From: Streptomyces sp. A1136
Lineage (GTDB): Bacteria > Actinomycetota > Actinomycetes > Streptomycetales > Streptomycetaceae
Assembly (NCBI RefSeq): GCF_004795055.1
Contig: NZ_SSBJ01000025.1
Location: 1-64,000 of the forward strand
Direction: 5' to 3'
DNA length: 64,000 nt
Shown here piece after piece: positions 15,058 through 23,174 of this stretch (positions are counted from its first letter, which is position 1; every line of letters starts with the position of its first letter). The position numbers and the translations under genes are program-made. The notes under the pieces were generated by a model that had not been told where the DNA came from, made no database searches, and worked only from the letters and a program-made list of their open reading frames with translations.

Positions 15058-16320
15058 TCAGGCCGCCGCCCGCAGCGGGCGCTCGGTGGCGGCCGGAACG
15101 GGGATGCCGAAGTCGCGCAGGACGGCGGCCGCGGCGCGGCGGGCGGAGTGCAGGGCGCCCTCCACGGTGTTGGAGTCCCGGTGGTCCCCGCACACGTACA
15201 GCCCGGCCAGCACGCGCACCGGACGACGCAGGTCGTACGGCGGCGGCATGGCGGGCACCGCCTCCGGGGTGTGGTGGACGGCGAGCAGCTCCCATTCCCG
15301 GGTGGAGGTGTCGTAGAGCCGGGCGAGCCGGGAGGCGACCGTCCGGGCGGGCGGCGGCGGCCCGTGCACGGTGGTGGTGACCAGGCCGCGTCCGGCGGGG
15401 GCGCGCGTCGGGTCGATCGCGCTCATCACCGTGGTGTGGGCGAGGGGCCACTTCGGGTCGGCGTCCAGGAGCAGCGAGCCGTCCCAGGGCAGCGCGGTGG
15501 GCGTCGCGTGGTGCACGACGGTGACCTCGTGGAAGTCCGGCACGCGCAGTCCGGGCAGCAGTTCGGCGGCGGCCCGGGCGCCGGTGGCGAGGACGGCGGA
15601 GCGGCAGCGGAAGTCGCCGTGCCGCTCGGTGGTGACCAGGTTGGTCGCCACCGAGCGCACGCGGACCCCGGTGTGCACGGTGCCGGGCGGCAGGCCGGCG
15701 GCGAGCAGCGTGGGCAGGGTCGCCGCGCCGCCCTCGGGGACGGCCAACCGGCCCCGGGCGAAGCCGCGCAGCGCGAGGTCGGCGACCCGGCTGGAGGTGG
15801 TGAGGTCCGGGTCGCGCAGCAGGGCGGCCAGGAGCGGACGCACCACGCCGGCCAGGGTGCGCGGGGGCAGGCCGCGTGCGGCGAGGGCGGCGAGGGCGGT
15901 GCGTTCGGGCCGGGCGAGCAGGCGTTCCTCGGGCTGGGCGGCGAGCCGGGCGAGGGCCGCGCTGAGCCGGGCCTGGTCGAGTGAGCCACTGGCCAGCGCG
16001 CGGGCGGGGGTGAGGGCCCCCGCGCGCTGCTGCCTGCCGTCGGCGCCGTGGACGAGGACGCCGGGCGCGAAGGTGCGCAGGGTGAGGGCGTCCAGGCCGG
16101 GGGTGCGGGCGGGCTCCGTGTACGAGGTGTTCAGGAGCTGGCCGACCCGGTCGAGCCGGAATCCGTCGACCGACGAGGTGGCCATCCGGCCGCCGGGGTC
16201 GTCGGCGGACTCCAGCACGGTGACGGTGACCCCCTGGGCGATCAGGTGGTGTGCGGCCGCGAGTCCTGAGACTCCGGCTCCTACGATGACTACGTCCGCG
16301 TGGTGTGCGCTGCTGAGCAC
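15058..16320 (-). CDS. NAD(P)/FAD-dependent oxidoreductase (amine oxidase-like)
   Basis: A 420-residue flavoprotein with an N-terminal Rossmann motif, VVIVGAGVSGLAAAHHL at about residues 10-26, then ESADDPGGRM, and a C-terminal FAD motif VCGDHRDSNTVEGALHSARR. The layout matches protoporphyrinogen/amine oxidase relatives such as renalase-like enzymes. Substrate unknown. GTG 16320 was chosen because it gives a short tail before the Rossmann strand and follows a purine-rich GGGGAGGGG stretch; the longer frame reaches into the epimerase gene. The TIGR01777 gene lies 190 bases upstream on the same strand. Confidence 0.85.
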   Translation of the reverse strand: MLSSAHHADVVIVGAGVSGLAAAHHLIAQGVTVTVLESADDPGGRMATSSVDGFRLDRVGQLLNTSYTEPARTPGLDALTLRTFAPGVLVHGADGRQQRAGALTPARALASGSLDQARLSAALARLAAQPEERLLARPERTALAALAARGLPPRTLAGVVRPLLAALLRDPDLTTSSRVADLALRGFARGRLAVPEGGAATLPTLLAAGLPPGTVHTGVRVRSVATNLVTTERHGDFRCRSAVLATGARAAAELLPGLRVPDFHEVTVVHHATPTALPWDGSLLLDADPKWPLAHTTVMSAIDPTRAPAGRGLVTTTVHGPPPPARTVASRLARLYDTSTREWELLAVHHTPEAVPAMPPPYDLRRPVRVLAGLYVCGDHRDSNTVEGALHSARRAAAAVLRDFGIPVPAATERPLRAAA

Positions 16321-16510
16321 GTGCCCCTCCCCGAGGTCGGCGCGGCTGTGTGGGGTCCTCCTTCCCCACTCCGGCTCCGGCAGAACCCAAGTCCTGTGGG
16401 GTATTGCGCACAACTCCGGTCGCATCGCGGTCGCACGTGGGTCACGAACGGTCGCACATGTGCGTCCGGCGCTACCCCCCGGGCCGCCGTGGCCGGGGTC
16501 GAAGCACGCC

Positions 16511-17404
16511 CTACCCGGCCAGTGCCGCGCGGATCGAGGCGTCGATGCCGGGGTAGCGGAAGACGAAGCCCGACTCCAACAGGCGGGTGGGACGCACCCG
16601 CTGGCTGCCCAGCACGTCCTGGGCGAACTCCCCGAGCAGCACGCGCATCGCCGGGGCCGGGACGGCGAACACCGCCGGTCGGCGCAGGACCCGGCCCATG
16701 GCGGCCGTGACCTCACGGTTCGTCAGCGGCTCCGGGGCGGTCAGGTTGACCGGGCCGGACAGCCGCGGGGTGTCCACGAGGTGGCGCAGGGCGGCGATCT
16801 CGTCGTGCATCGAGATGTGCGACCAGTACTGGCGGCCGCTGCCGAGCCGGCCGCCGAGTCCGGCGCGGAAGATCGGGAAGAGTTTCCCCCAGGCGCCGCC
16901 CTCGGCGGAGACCACCAGGCCGGTACGGGCGAACACGGTCCGCACCCCGGCGGCCCGGGCGGGCGCGGCGGCGGCCTCCCACTCGACGCAGACGGAGGGC
17001 AGGAACCCCTTCCCGGCCGGGGCGTCCTCGTCGACGACGCGGTCGGCGGTGTCGCCGTAGTACCCGATGGCGCTCCCGCAGACGAGCACCTCCGGGGGCA
17101 CCTCCATCGCCGCCACGGCCCGGGCGATCGCGGCGGTCCCGAGCACCCGGCTGTCGCGGATCTCCCGCTTGTAGGCGGCCGTCCAACGGTGGTCCGCGAC
17201 CCCGGCGCCGGCCAGGTGCACGACGGCCGCGCAGCCGGCGAGCCCGGCGGGGTCCACGTACCCGCGCGCGGGGTCCCAGGTCGCCTCGCCGTCCCGGGCG
17301 GGGGCGCGCCGCACGAGGCGCACGACCTCGTGCCCGTCGGCGTGCAGGGCCCGTACGAGGGCGCTCCCGATGAGACCGCTGGATCCGGTGACGGCGATTC
17401 GCAT
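16511..17404 (-). CDS. TIGR01777 family epimerase (extended SDR, YfcH-like)
   Basis: A 297-residue NAD(P)-binding protein. The Rossmann motif GSSGLIG is at residues 7-13, VVHLAGAGVADHRW near 62 and CGSAIGYYGD near 110 (the catalytic Tyr region). The C-terminal DUF1731 part includes RRPAVFAVPAPAMRVLLGEF and SQRVRPTRLLESGF. The substrate of this widespread family is not known. ATG 17404 is the natural start. It precedes the FAD oxidoreductase on the same strand. Confidence 0.92.
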   Translation of the reverse strand: MRIAVTGSSGLIGSALVRALHADGHEVVRLVRRAPARDGEATWDPARGYVDPAGLAGCAAVVHLAGAGVADHRWTAAYKREIRDSRVLGTAAIARAVAAMEVPPEVLVCGSAIGYYGDTADRVVDEDAPAGKGFLPSVCVEWEAAAAPARAAGVRTVFARTGLVVSAEGGAWGKLFPIFRAGLGGRLGSGRQYWSHISMHDEIAALRHLVDTPRLSGPVNLTAPEPLTNREVTAAMGRVLRRPAVFAVPAPAMRVLLGEFAQDVLGSQRVRPTRLLESGFVFRYPGIDASIRAALAG

Positions 17405-17529
17405 GGGCCCAGTGTGCGGGTCGGGGGCGGTGGCCGGCTTCGAAGGGGACCGTACGGCGTGCCGCCGGCCGGCCCGGCGCCCGTCCGCCTCGCGCCCGTC
17501 AGCCCGGGGCCGGACAGGCCGGCCACCCG

Positions 17530-18231
17530 TCAGCCGGTGTTGCCGAGCAGCGTCCCCACCGCGTACGTGACCGCCATGGCCAGCGCCCCGCCGCCCACGT
17601 TCCGCACCACGGCCCGCCCCGCCGGGGCGCCGCCCAGCCGGGCGCTGACCACCCCGCAGAGCGTGAGCGCCGCCAGGACCGCCGCCACCGTGACCGGCAC
17701 CCGCGCCGAGGGCCCCGGCAGCACGATCGCGAGCAGTGGCAGCAACGCCCCCACCGTGAAGGCGATCAGACTGGCCCAGGCCGCGTGCCAGGGGTTCGCC
17801 AGCTCGTCCGGGTTGATCCCCAGCTCCACCCGCGCGTGCGCCCGCAACGCGTCGCGTTCCGTCAGCTGCTCGGCCGCCTCCCGCGCGAGCCGCGGGCTCA
17901 GCCCCCGGTCCGTGAGCAGCCCGGTCAGCTCCTCCAGCTCCGCCTCCGGCTCCTCCACCAGCTCCTGCCGCTCCGTCTCCAGCGCGGCCCGCTCGGAGTC
18001 GCGCTGGGAGCTGACCGACACGTACTCCCCCGCCGCCATGGACAGCGACCCCGCGAGCAGCCCGGCCACTCCCGCCTCGAAGATCGTCCCCCGCGCGGTC
18101 GTCGCCCCCGCCACGCCGACCACCAGGCCGGCCGTGGAGATGATCCCGTCGTTGGCGCCCAGCACCCCTGCCCGCAGCCAGTTCAGCCGACTGCTGATCG
18201 TCGCGCTGCGGGTGTCCGCCGTTTCCGTCAC
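17530..18231 (-). CDS. VIT1/CCC1 family iron/manganese transporter
   Basis: A 233-residue integral membrane protein. The hallmark N-terminus RLNWLRAGVLGANDGIISTA is followed by helix AGLVVGVAGA and GLLAGSLSMAAGEYVSVSSQ, a charged cytoplasmic Glu/Arg-rich segment (residues about 85-140, the metal-binding region in the family) and three C-terminal helices. VIT/CCC1 proteins move Fe2+ or Mn2+. GTG 18231 opens the protein at TETADTR; the longer frame has no support. It is divergent from the phosphatase gene at 18311. Confidence 0.9.
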   Translation of the reverse strand: MTETADTRSATISSRLNWLRAGVLGANDGIISTAGLVVGVAGATTARGTIFEAGVAGLLAGSLSMAAGEYVSVSSQRDSERAALETERQELVEEPEAELEELTGLLTDRGLSPRLAREAAEQLTERDALRAHARVELGINPDELANPWHAAWASLIAFTVGALLPLLAIVLPGPSARVPVTVAAVLAALTLCGVVSARLGGAPAGRAVVRNVGGGALAMAVTYAVGTLLGNTG

Positions 18232-18310
18232 GGCACCACTGTCGTGCGCCGGCGCGTTCGGCACCACCCGGCGTGCGGCGCCCGTCCGGCGGAGCCAGGG
18301 TGGAGGGGTG

Positions 18311-19435
18311 ATGCACGGACGCGAGGAGCCCGGCCGGCTCCGGGGCGCGCCGCCGCCCCGCTGGGCCCGGGCCGCGCCCCTGGTGGCCCTGGTGGTCTTG
18401 ACGTGCGTCCAGTGGCTCACCCCCGGCATCAAGGAACTCGGCTATTTCCTGGCCGCGCTCCCCGCCGTGGCCGCGTTCTCCTACGGGGCCACCGGCACGG
18501 CCGCCTTCGCCGGCGTGGTCCTGGTCCTGCTCGGCGTGCACCGGCTGGGCGTCGGGCACGCCCGCGGGACCGACCTGGCCACGGTGGCCACCGTCGGCCT
18601 GCTCAGCGTGGTCATCGCCTGGGTCCGGCGCCGCCGGGACGCCCAGCTGGTCAACGTCCGCACGGTCGCCGAGGCGGCGCAGCTCGCCCTGCTGCCGCCC
18701 GTGCCGGAGCGGGTGGGCCGGGTGCGCTGCGACGGCCTGTACCGGGCCGCCCAACGGGGCACCCTGGTGGGCGGCGACCTCTTCGACGTGCGGGCCGGAC
18801 CGTACGGGGTGCGGGCGGTGGTCGGCGACGTACGGGGCCACGGGCTGGCGGCGGTCGGCACGGTGGCCGCGCTGCTCGGCGCCTTCCGGGAGGCGACGCT
18901 GGACGATCCCGGACTGGAGGCGGTGGCGGCCCGGTTGGACCGGCGGCTCCTGGAGGACGCGGCGACCGGGTCCGAGGAGCACCCGGAGCTGTTCGCGACG
19001 GCGGTGCTGTTGGAGTTCCCGCCGGAACGGGACGTCGTGCGGATCGCCTCCTGCGGGCACCCGCCGGTGCTGTTGCTCCGGGACTTCGAGGCCCGCGAAC
19101 TGGTCGCGGAACCCAGCCCACCGCTGGGTCTCGGTCTCGCGGGCCCGGCGCCCGCGCGCATCACGGAGGTCCCGCTGCTCCCGGGCGACCGGTTGGTCGT
19201 CCACACGGACGGGGTCACCGAGGCGCGCGACGCCGCCGGGCACTTCTACCCGCTGGCTGATCGGGTCCCGACGCTGGCGAGGGACCCCGAGGGGCTGCCG
19301 CGCGCGGTGTGGCGGGACCTGCTGGCCTTCACCGAGGGCGGCCCGGGCGACGACGTGGCGGTACTGGTGCTGTCGGCGGCGGAGGCCGCTGCGGCGCCGG
19401 ACCCGTCGGTCCCCGCCCGTGGTCCCGGCCCGTAG
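18311..19435 (+). CDS. Membrane-bound SpoIIE-type PP2C serine phosphatase
   Basis: A 374-residue protein. Three N-terminal membrane helices (about residues 20-110) precede a short linker, VNVRTVAEAAQLALLPPVP, and a SpoIIE phosphatase domain with metal-binding GGDLFD (about 155), VGDVRGHGL (about 177), TDGVTEARD (about 299) and GDDVAVLVL near the C-terminus. Such enzymes dephosphorylate anti-anti-sigma factors in streptomycetes; the partner is not encoded next to it. ATG 18311 is 4 bases after GGAGG; GTG 18308 is too close to that box. Confidence 0.9.
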   Translation: MHGREEPGRLRGAPPPRWARAAPLVALVVLTCVQWLTPGIKELGYFLAALPAVAAFSYGATGTAAFAGVVLVLLGVHRLGVGHARGTDLATVATVGLLSVVIAWVRRRRDAQLVNVRTVAEAAQLALLPPVPERVGRVRCDGLYRAAQRGTLVGGDLFDVRAGPYGVRAVVGDVRGHGLAAVGTVAALLGAFREATLDDPGLEAVAARLDRRLLEDAATGSEEHPELFATAVLLEFPPERDVVRIASCGHPPVLLLRDFEARELVAEPSPPLGLGLAGPAPARITEVPLLPGDRLVVHTDGVTEARDAAGHFYPLADRVPTLARDPEGLPRAVWRDLLAFTEGGPGDDVAVLVLSAAEAAAAPDPSVPARGPGP

Positions 19436-19490
19436 GTCCCGGCCCGTGGGTTCCGACCGACGCCCGCCGGGCGGCCCCCGCCGCCTGGTG

Positions 19491-19745
19491 TCAGCCGCCG
19501 TCGCGGATGAAGGAGCGGACCATCCGGCAGGTGGTGTTGGACGGACGGTGGATGCCCACCCGGACCGCCATGGTCCGTATCTTCCGGTTGGTGGCGCGCT
19601 TGGCGTCGTACGTCCCCGTGTCGAGCAGGGATATCGCCAACCGCATCGCCTTGAGACGGCGGTTGTGGCTCTCGTACCACTCGCGCGGCAGCCCGGCCGG
19701 CAGTGGCTTCTTCTTGGGCATCGAAATGATCGCGGCAGCGGCCAT
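19491..19745 (-). CDS. Small basic protein of unknown function
   Basis: Encodes 84 residues, very rich in Arg and Lys, starting MAAAAIISMPKKKPLPAGLP with a good GGGAGG box upstream. The body (EWYESHNRRLKAMRLAISLL, then RKIRTMAVRVGIHRPSN) is helical and would suit nucleic acid or ribosome binding. No family recognised. It is convergent with the phosphatase gene and divergent from the ArsC-like gene. Confidence 0.6.
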   Translation of the reverse strand: MAAAAIISMPKKKPLPAGLPREWYESHNRRLKAMRLAISLLDTGTYDAKRATNRKIRTMAVRVGIHRPSNTTCRMVRSFIRDGG

Positions 19746-19852
19746 CTACAGCCTCCCAAACGGTAGTTGGCTTCCTGTCGTGCTCCCTCGATTTTACGGG
19801 GGCCCACTGACAATCGCCCCTGGCCAGACGGCACCCGGATACCCTGGGGCGC

Positions 19853-20221
19853 ATGGAGATCTGGATCAATCCCGCTTGTTCCAAGTGCCGCGCCGCGCTG
19901 ACCGTGCTGGACGCCGAGGGCGCCGACTACACGGTGCGCCGCTACCTGGAGGACGTGCCGTCGGAGGCCGAGATCCGCGAGGTTTTGGGCCGCCTCGGCC
20001 TGGAGCCCTGGGACATCACCCGGACCTCCGACCCGCTGGCGAAGGAGACGGGCGTACGGGAACTGCCGCGCGAGGAGACCGAGGAGGCGCGCTCGCGCTG
20101 GATCGCACACCTGGCGGCGCACCCGAAGCTGATCCAGCGGCCCATCATCACCGCCGAGGACGGCACGGCGGTGGTGGCCCGCTCCGAGGACGCGGTCCGC
20201 GACGCCCTCTCCCGCCGCTAG
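19853..20221 (+). CDS. ArsC/Spx-family thioredoxin-fold protein
   Basis: A 122-residue protein of the ArsC family (PF03960). CSKCRAAL near residue 9 gives the CxxC position, and the C-terminal LIQRPIITAEDGTAVVARSE holds the family Arg-Pro-Ile strand. The family includes glutaredoxin-dependent arsenate reductases and Spx; two close cysteines suit a redox role, but no arsenic genes are nearby, so arsenate reduction is not claimed. The ATG has no ribosome binding site but lies 7 bases after TACCCT (19840-19845), a leaderless arrangement. Confidence 0.88.
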   Translation: MEIWINPACSKCRAALTVLDAEGADYTVRRYLEDVPSEAEIREVLGRLGLEPWDITRTSDPLAKETGVRELPREETEEARSRWIAHLAAHPKLIQRPIITAEDGTAVVARSEDAVRDALSRR

Positions 20222-20856
20222 GTTTTGCCCGGCCGGGGCGGCGGCCAGTCCGGGGCCGGGTCGGAGCCGAGGAGGGGCCGGATGGCGCCCACCACGGCTC
20301 CGACGCAGACGTCCCGCAGTTCGGCCCGGGTGCAGGTCTCCCGGGAGAGCCAGTCCACACAGAGCACCTGCACGAAGACGAGCCAGCTCCCCAGGACGCC
20401 GGAGACCGCCTCCCGGGCATCGGCGTCCGCGAGCGGTAGCGCGGTGAGCAAACCCGCGCGGAGGGCGTCCAGTTCATCGTTCATGATCGTCTGAATGACC
20501 GGGTCGCCGGCCAGGACGCGGTTGGCGGCCAGGACGGCGTGCCGGTTGGCGATGAAGTAGTCGAGGTGCGCGTCGAGGCCTTGGGCCAGTTGCTCGACGA
20601 AGGTGCGGTCCGGGTCGAAACGCGTCTCGGCGAGCAGGTCGTCGGCCGCCCGCCGGTACACGGCGGCGAAGAGGTCGTGCTTGCTCGCGAAGTGCCGGTA
20701 GAGCAGCGCGCGCGACACGCCCGCCCGCTCCGCCACCTCCTCCATCAGCACCTCGTCGTACGGACGGGCGGCGAACAGGCGTGCGCCGACGTCGAGGAGC
20801 TGGGCCCGGCGGTCCGCCGGTGTGAGCCGTTTGCGCTTGGGCGTGGGAGGAGGCAC
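20218..20856 (-). CDS. TetR/AcrR family transcriptional regulator
   Basis: Repressor of 212 residues. The helix-turn-helix lies at about residues 17-62 (RAQLLDVGARLFAARPYDEV, then RAGVSRALLYRHFASKHDLF). The C-terminal half is an AcrR-like ligand domain with GVLGSWLVFVQVLC. Start GTG 20856. Its stop overlaps the end of the convergent ArsC-like gene by 4 bases. A double inverted repeat at 20870-20917 in the gap to the divergent membrane protein gene is the likely operator. Confidence 0.9.
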   Translation of the reverse strand: MPPPTPKRKRLTPADRRAQLLDVGARLFAARPYDEVLMEEVAERAGVSRALLYRHFASKHDLFAAVYRRAADDLLAETRFDPDRTFVEQLAQGLDAHLDYFIANRHAVLAANRVLAGDPVIQTIMNDELDALRAGLLTALPLADADAREAVSGVLGSWLVFVQVLCVDWLSRETCTRAELRDVCVGAVVGAIRPLLGSDPAPDWPPPRPGKT

Positions 20857-20869
20857 GCCCGCAGGTTAC

Positions 20870-20917
20870 TTGACACACGTCTACCAGGCGCCGCTAACTT
20901 AAGTAGACACGCGTCAA
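20870..20917. promoter_or_regulatory. Paired TetR operator candidate
   Basis: TTGACACACGTCTAC (20870-20884) and GTAGACACGCGTCAA (20903-20917) form an inverted repeat matching at 12 of 15 positions; each arm also contains GACAC(A/G)CGTC. The left arm includes TTGACA, a -35 for the rightward gene, with TAACTT at 20895-20900 as a weak -10. Confidence 0.6.
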
Positions 20918-20939
20918 CCAAGGCTGAGGGGTGTGCGGC

Positions 20940-21362
20940 ATGGGCGGCAAGGGCGGCAAGGCGAAGGCACTCAGGCTGCTCGCGCGGGCGATGGGGATCG
21001 CCTGCGTGGCGATCGGCCTGCTCCACGTCGTGGGCGGCAACGCGGCAATCCCGGGCGCGCAGGACGCGGGCGCGACCGTCGACAGCCTCGGCCGGTTCCT
21101 CGGTGCCGCTTTCGCGGGGTACGGGCTCACCTGGCTGTGGGTGGCCCGCCAGACGCCCGTGCCGGCGACGGCCGTACGCGTGCTGATCGGCGTCTTCCTG
21201 CTCGGCGGACTCGCCCGCGTGCTGTCGATCGCGGTCGCGGGGTGGCCCCACGGGTTCCAGGTGGCGCTGATGGTCGTCGAACTCACCCTGTCGCCTGTGT
21301 ACTTCTGGCTGGCGGACGCGGACGAGGAGGCGGCCCGGTCGGCCCTGCCGGCGCGCACCTGA
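20940..21362 (+). CDS. DUF4345-like small membrane protein
   Basis: A 140-residue protein with four hydrophobic helices, beginning after a Gly/Lys-rich head (GGKGGKAKAL). The pattern GIACVAIGLLHVVGG, then SLGRFLGAAFAGYGLTWLW and a third helix LIGVFLLGGLARVLS matches the DUF4345 family. No function known. ATG 20940 was preferred to GTG 20931 because the GAGGGG box fits it. It is divergent from the TetR gene across the operator candidate and is the likely regulated target. Confidence 0.8.
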   Translation: MGGKGGKAKALRLLARAMGIACVAIGLLHVVGGNAAIPGAQDAGATVDSLGRFLGAAFAGYGLTWLWVARQTPVPATAVRVLIGVFLLGGLARVLSIAVAGWPHGFQVALMVVELTLSPVYFWLADADEEAARSALPART

Positions 21363-21383
21363 CCCGCGCCCCCGCCGACCCCC

Positions 21384-21389
21384 TACCCT
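21384..21389 (+). promoter_or_regulatory. -10 box TACCCT upstream of the 21444 gene
   Basis: TACCCT followed by a roughly 50-base A/G-rich leader and an AAAGGA box before ATG 21444. Confidence 0.35.
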
Positions 21390-21443
21390 GGACCGAGGAA
21401 AAGGAGTACATAACCGCCTGATACGGCATAAAGGACCACCGCG

Positions 21444-21962
21444 ATGGCATCACCGCAGGAACACGCCCTTCCGCCGCCCCCGGCCCGCCGCCGGGCCGCC
21501 TGGACGTTCAGCGGGGTGTACGGAACGCTCCTCGCCAGCGGGCTGCTGGCCGCGCTGGAGCGCACGGGTGAGCAGTACTCGCCCTTCTACGACGCCACCT
21601 GGGTCCTGGTCACCGCGGTGGTGGCGGCGCTCGCCCACGGTTACGCCCACCACATGACCAGTCATCAGCCGGGCTCCCCCGGGCACCTGTGGACGGGTCT
21701 CGGCCATGCCGTGTGGCAAGAGTGGCCCCTGGTGGCGGCCACCCTGCCCAGCGTCGCCCTGCTGATGCTCGCCGGACTCACGGGGTGGCCGGAGTACGAG
21801 GTGACCGGCGTCGCGCTCATCCTGAACACCGCGCTGCTGTTCGGCTGGGGGATCTTCGCCGCCCTGCGGGTCGGCTACCGGCGGCGCAGCGCGCTGTTCA
21901 TCGGCATGGCGGACGCCGCGATCGGGGTGGTGATCATCGTGGCCAACGCCGTCATCAAATAG
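21444..21962 (+). CDS. Membrane protein of unknown family
   Basis: A 172-residue integral membrane protein with four predicted helices: about 22-40, 50-68 (TWVLVTAVVAALAHGYAHHM), 92-112 (VAATLPSVALLMLAGL), and 120-140, plus a final hydrophobic stretch (AIGVVIIVANAVI). Histidines cluster after helix 2 (HGYAHHMTSH). It vaguely resembles VIT-associated membrane proteins but no family can be named. An AAAGGA box precedes the start. Confidence 0.7.
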   Translation: MASPQEHALPPPPARRRAAWTFSGVYGTLLASGLLAALERTGEQYSPFYDATWVLVTAVVAALAHGYAHHMTSHQPGSPGHLWTGLGHAVWQEWPLVAATLPSVALLMLAGLTGWPEYEVTGVALILNTALLFGWGIFAALRVGYRRRSALFIGMADAAIGVVIIVANAVIK

Positions 21963-22015
21963 CCCCCGTGCCCGGCGCCGCGTCCCCCGGTCTGCCGCGC
22001 CCCAGGGCAGCTGCC

Positions 22016-22966
22016 TCAGGCCTCCGCCGCCGAGCGTTCCGCCTCCGCGAGGATCTCCGTCAGCCTCGCCCCGAACTCCGCCCCGCGCGCATCGGGCTTC
22101 CCCGTCCGGGCGGCGGTGACCAGCGCGTCCAGCGCCCGCCCGTACGCGCCGGGTACGTCGCTCCAGTCGGGCAGGGCGAAGACGCCTTCGGCGCCGCGCA
22201 GCTCCAGGCCGACCCCCGCCGCGGCGCGCGGCGCGCCCAGGCTGAGCACGGCCGTGCTGAGCGCGCCCGAGGTGTGGCGCAGGGCCAGTTGGACCACGTC
22301 GGACGGCCCGCGGGTGGCCGAGACGGCGGTGACGTCGCCCAGCACCGGGAGCAGTACGGACAGCGCGTGCGGCCCGACGTCCCACAGTCCGCCCTTGGTC
22401 TTGCGCCAGGGCGAGGCGGCGTAGGGGCTCGCCTCGCCGTCGGGCGGGAAGACCGCGCCGAGCCAGTGGGCGGAAGCGGTGAACCAGCCGCTCCGCCCGG
22501 CCTGCTCCTCGACCCAGGAGGCGGTCGGCTCCGCGAAGCGGAGGGTGAGGAAGACGACGGAGGCCACGCCGTGCAGCGCGGCGGCGTCGGCGACCGCCCG
22601 GGCCTCCCCCACGGTCGTCGCGACGGGTTTGTCGAGCAGCAGGTGGCATCCGGCGGCCGCCGCGCGCACGGCGAGCGGCGCCTGTACGTCCGGCGGCAGG
22701 GCGAAGGCCACGGCGTCACAGTCCGCGAACAGCGCGTCCGGGTCTTCGTACACCTTCACGCCGTGGACCCGCGCCAGCTCGGCCGCCGCCTGGGGGCGCC
22801 GGCCCCACACTCCGGCGAAGTCCGACCCGGCGTGGGCGGCGAGGGCGGGGGCGTGGGTGCGGTGCGCCCACGGGCCGGTGCCGAGCAGGCCGACCCGGAG
22901 GCGGGGGCCCCCGTCGGCGTGCGGAACGGGATCGACGGACGAGTTCAAATCGTACGAAATGCTCAC
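22016..22966 (-). CDS. Gfo/Idh/MocA family oxidoreductase
   Basis: A 316-residue NAD(P)-dependent dehydrogenase. The N-terminal Rossmann domain starts LRVGLLGTGPWAHRTHAPAL (about residues 23-42) and includes the family motif LLLDKPVATTVGEA with the catalytic-region Lys. The C-terminal half carries the GLWDVGPHALSVLLPVLGD segment. Substrate not identifiable. GTG 22966 has no ribosome binding site but lies 6 bases after CAGACT, a leaderless layout. It is divergent from glnII. Confidence 0.88.
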   Translation of the reverse strand: MSISYDLNSSVDPVPHADGGPRLRVGLLGTGPWAHRTHAPALAAHAGSDFAGVWGRRPQAAAELARVHGVKVYEDPDALFADCDAVAFALPPDVQAPLAVRAAAAGCHLLLDKPVATTVGEARAVADAAALHGVASVVFLTLRFAEPTASWVEEQAGRSGWFTASAHWLGAVFPPDGEASPYAASPWRKTKGGLWDVGPHALSVLLPVLGDVTAVSATRGPSDVVQLALRHTSGALSTAVLSLGAPRAAAGVGLELRGAEGVFALPDWSDVPGAYGRALDALVTAARTGKPDARGAEFGARLTEILAEAERSAAEA

Positions 22967-23043
22967 CCGCCCAGTCTGCCGCACCCGAACCGGTGGCCCG
23001 CCCCCGACCCGCACAACCACCCCGAGCTGCGGTGTAAACCCCG

Positions 23044-23081
23044 GTAACACGGGGTTCACAGCCGGGCAACGGAAGAGAAAT
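23044..23081 (+). promoter_or_regulatory. GlnR-type box upstream of glnII
   Basis: GTAAC-N6-TTCAC-N6-GCAAC-N6-GAAAT, with the same exact 5-6-5-6-5-6-5 spacing as the glnA box. The second half-site deviates from GAAAC. It lies about 95 bases before the glnII start. Confidence 0.7.
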
Positions 23082-23174
23082 CGCGAAGGGGCACGCTGCG
23101 ATCGGCAGAGTAGTGCCGCGACCCACGGCGAGCGCGGGGGCGGCGCCGGAGCGACGTACCGAAGGATGGGGCCC

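Noticed and set aside
15371..18310. Extension of the phosphatase frame upstream by almost 1000 codons
   Set aside because: Overlaps three supported minus-strand genes; the catalytic and membrane parts start only after 18311.
17405..20122. Upstream extension of the epimerase frame to 1203 residues
   Set aside because: Crosses the VIT, phosphatase and ArsC-like genes; ATG 17404 gives a standard length protein.
19853..20221. Arsenate resistance locus
   Set aside because: Only an ArsC-like fold is present; no arsR, arsB or acr3 genes are nearby.
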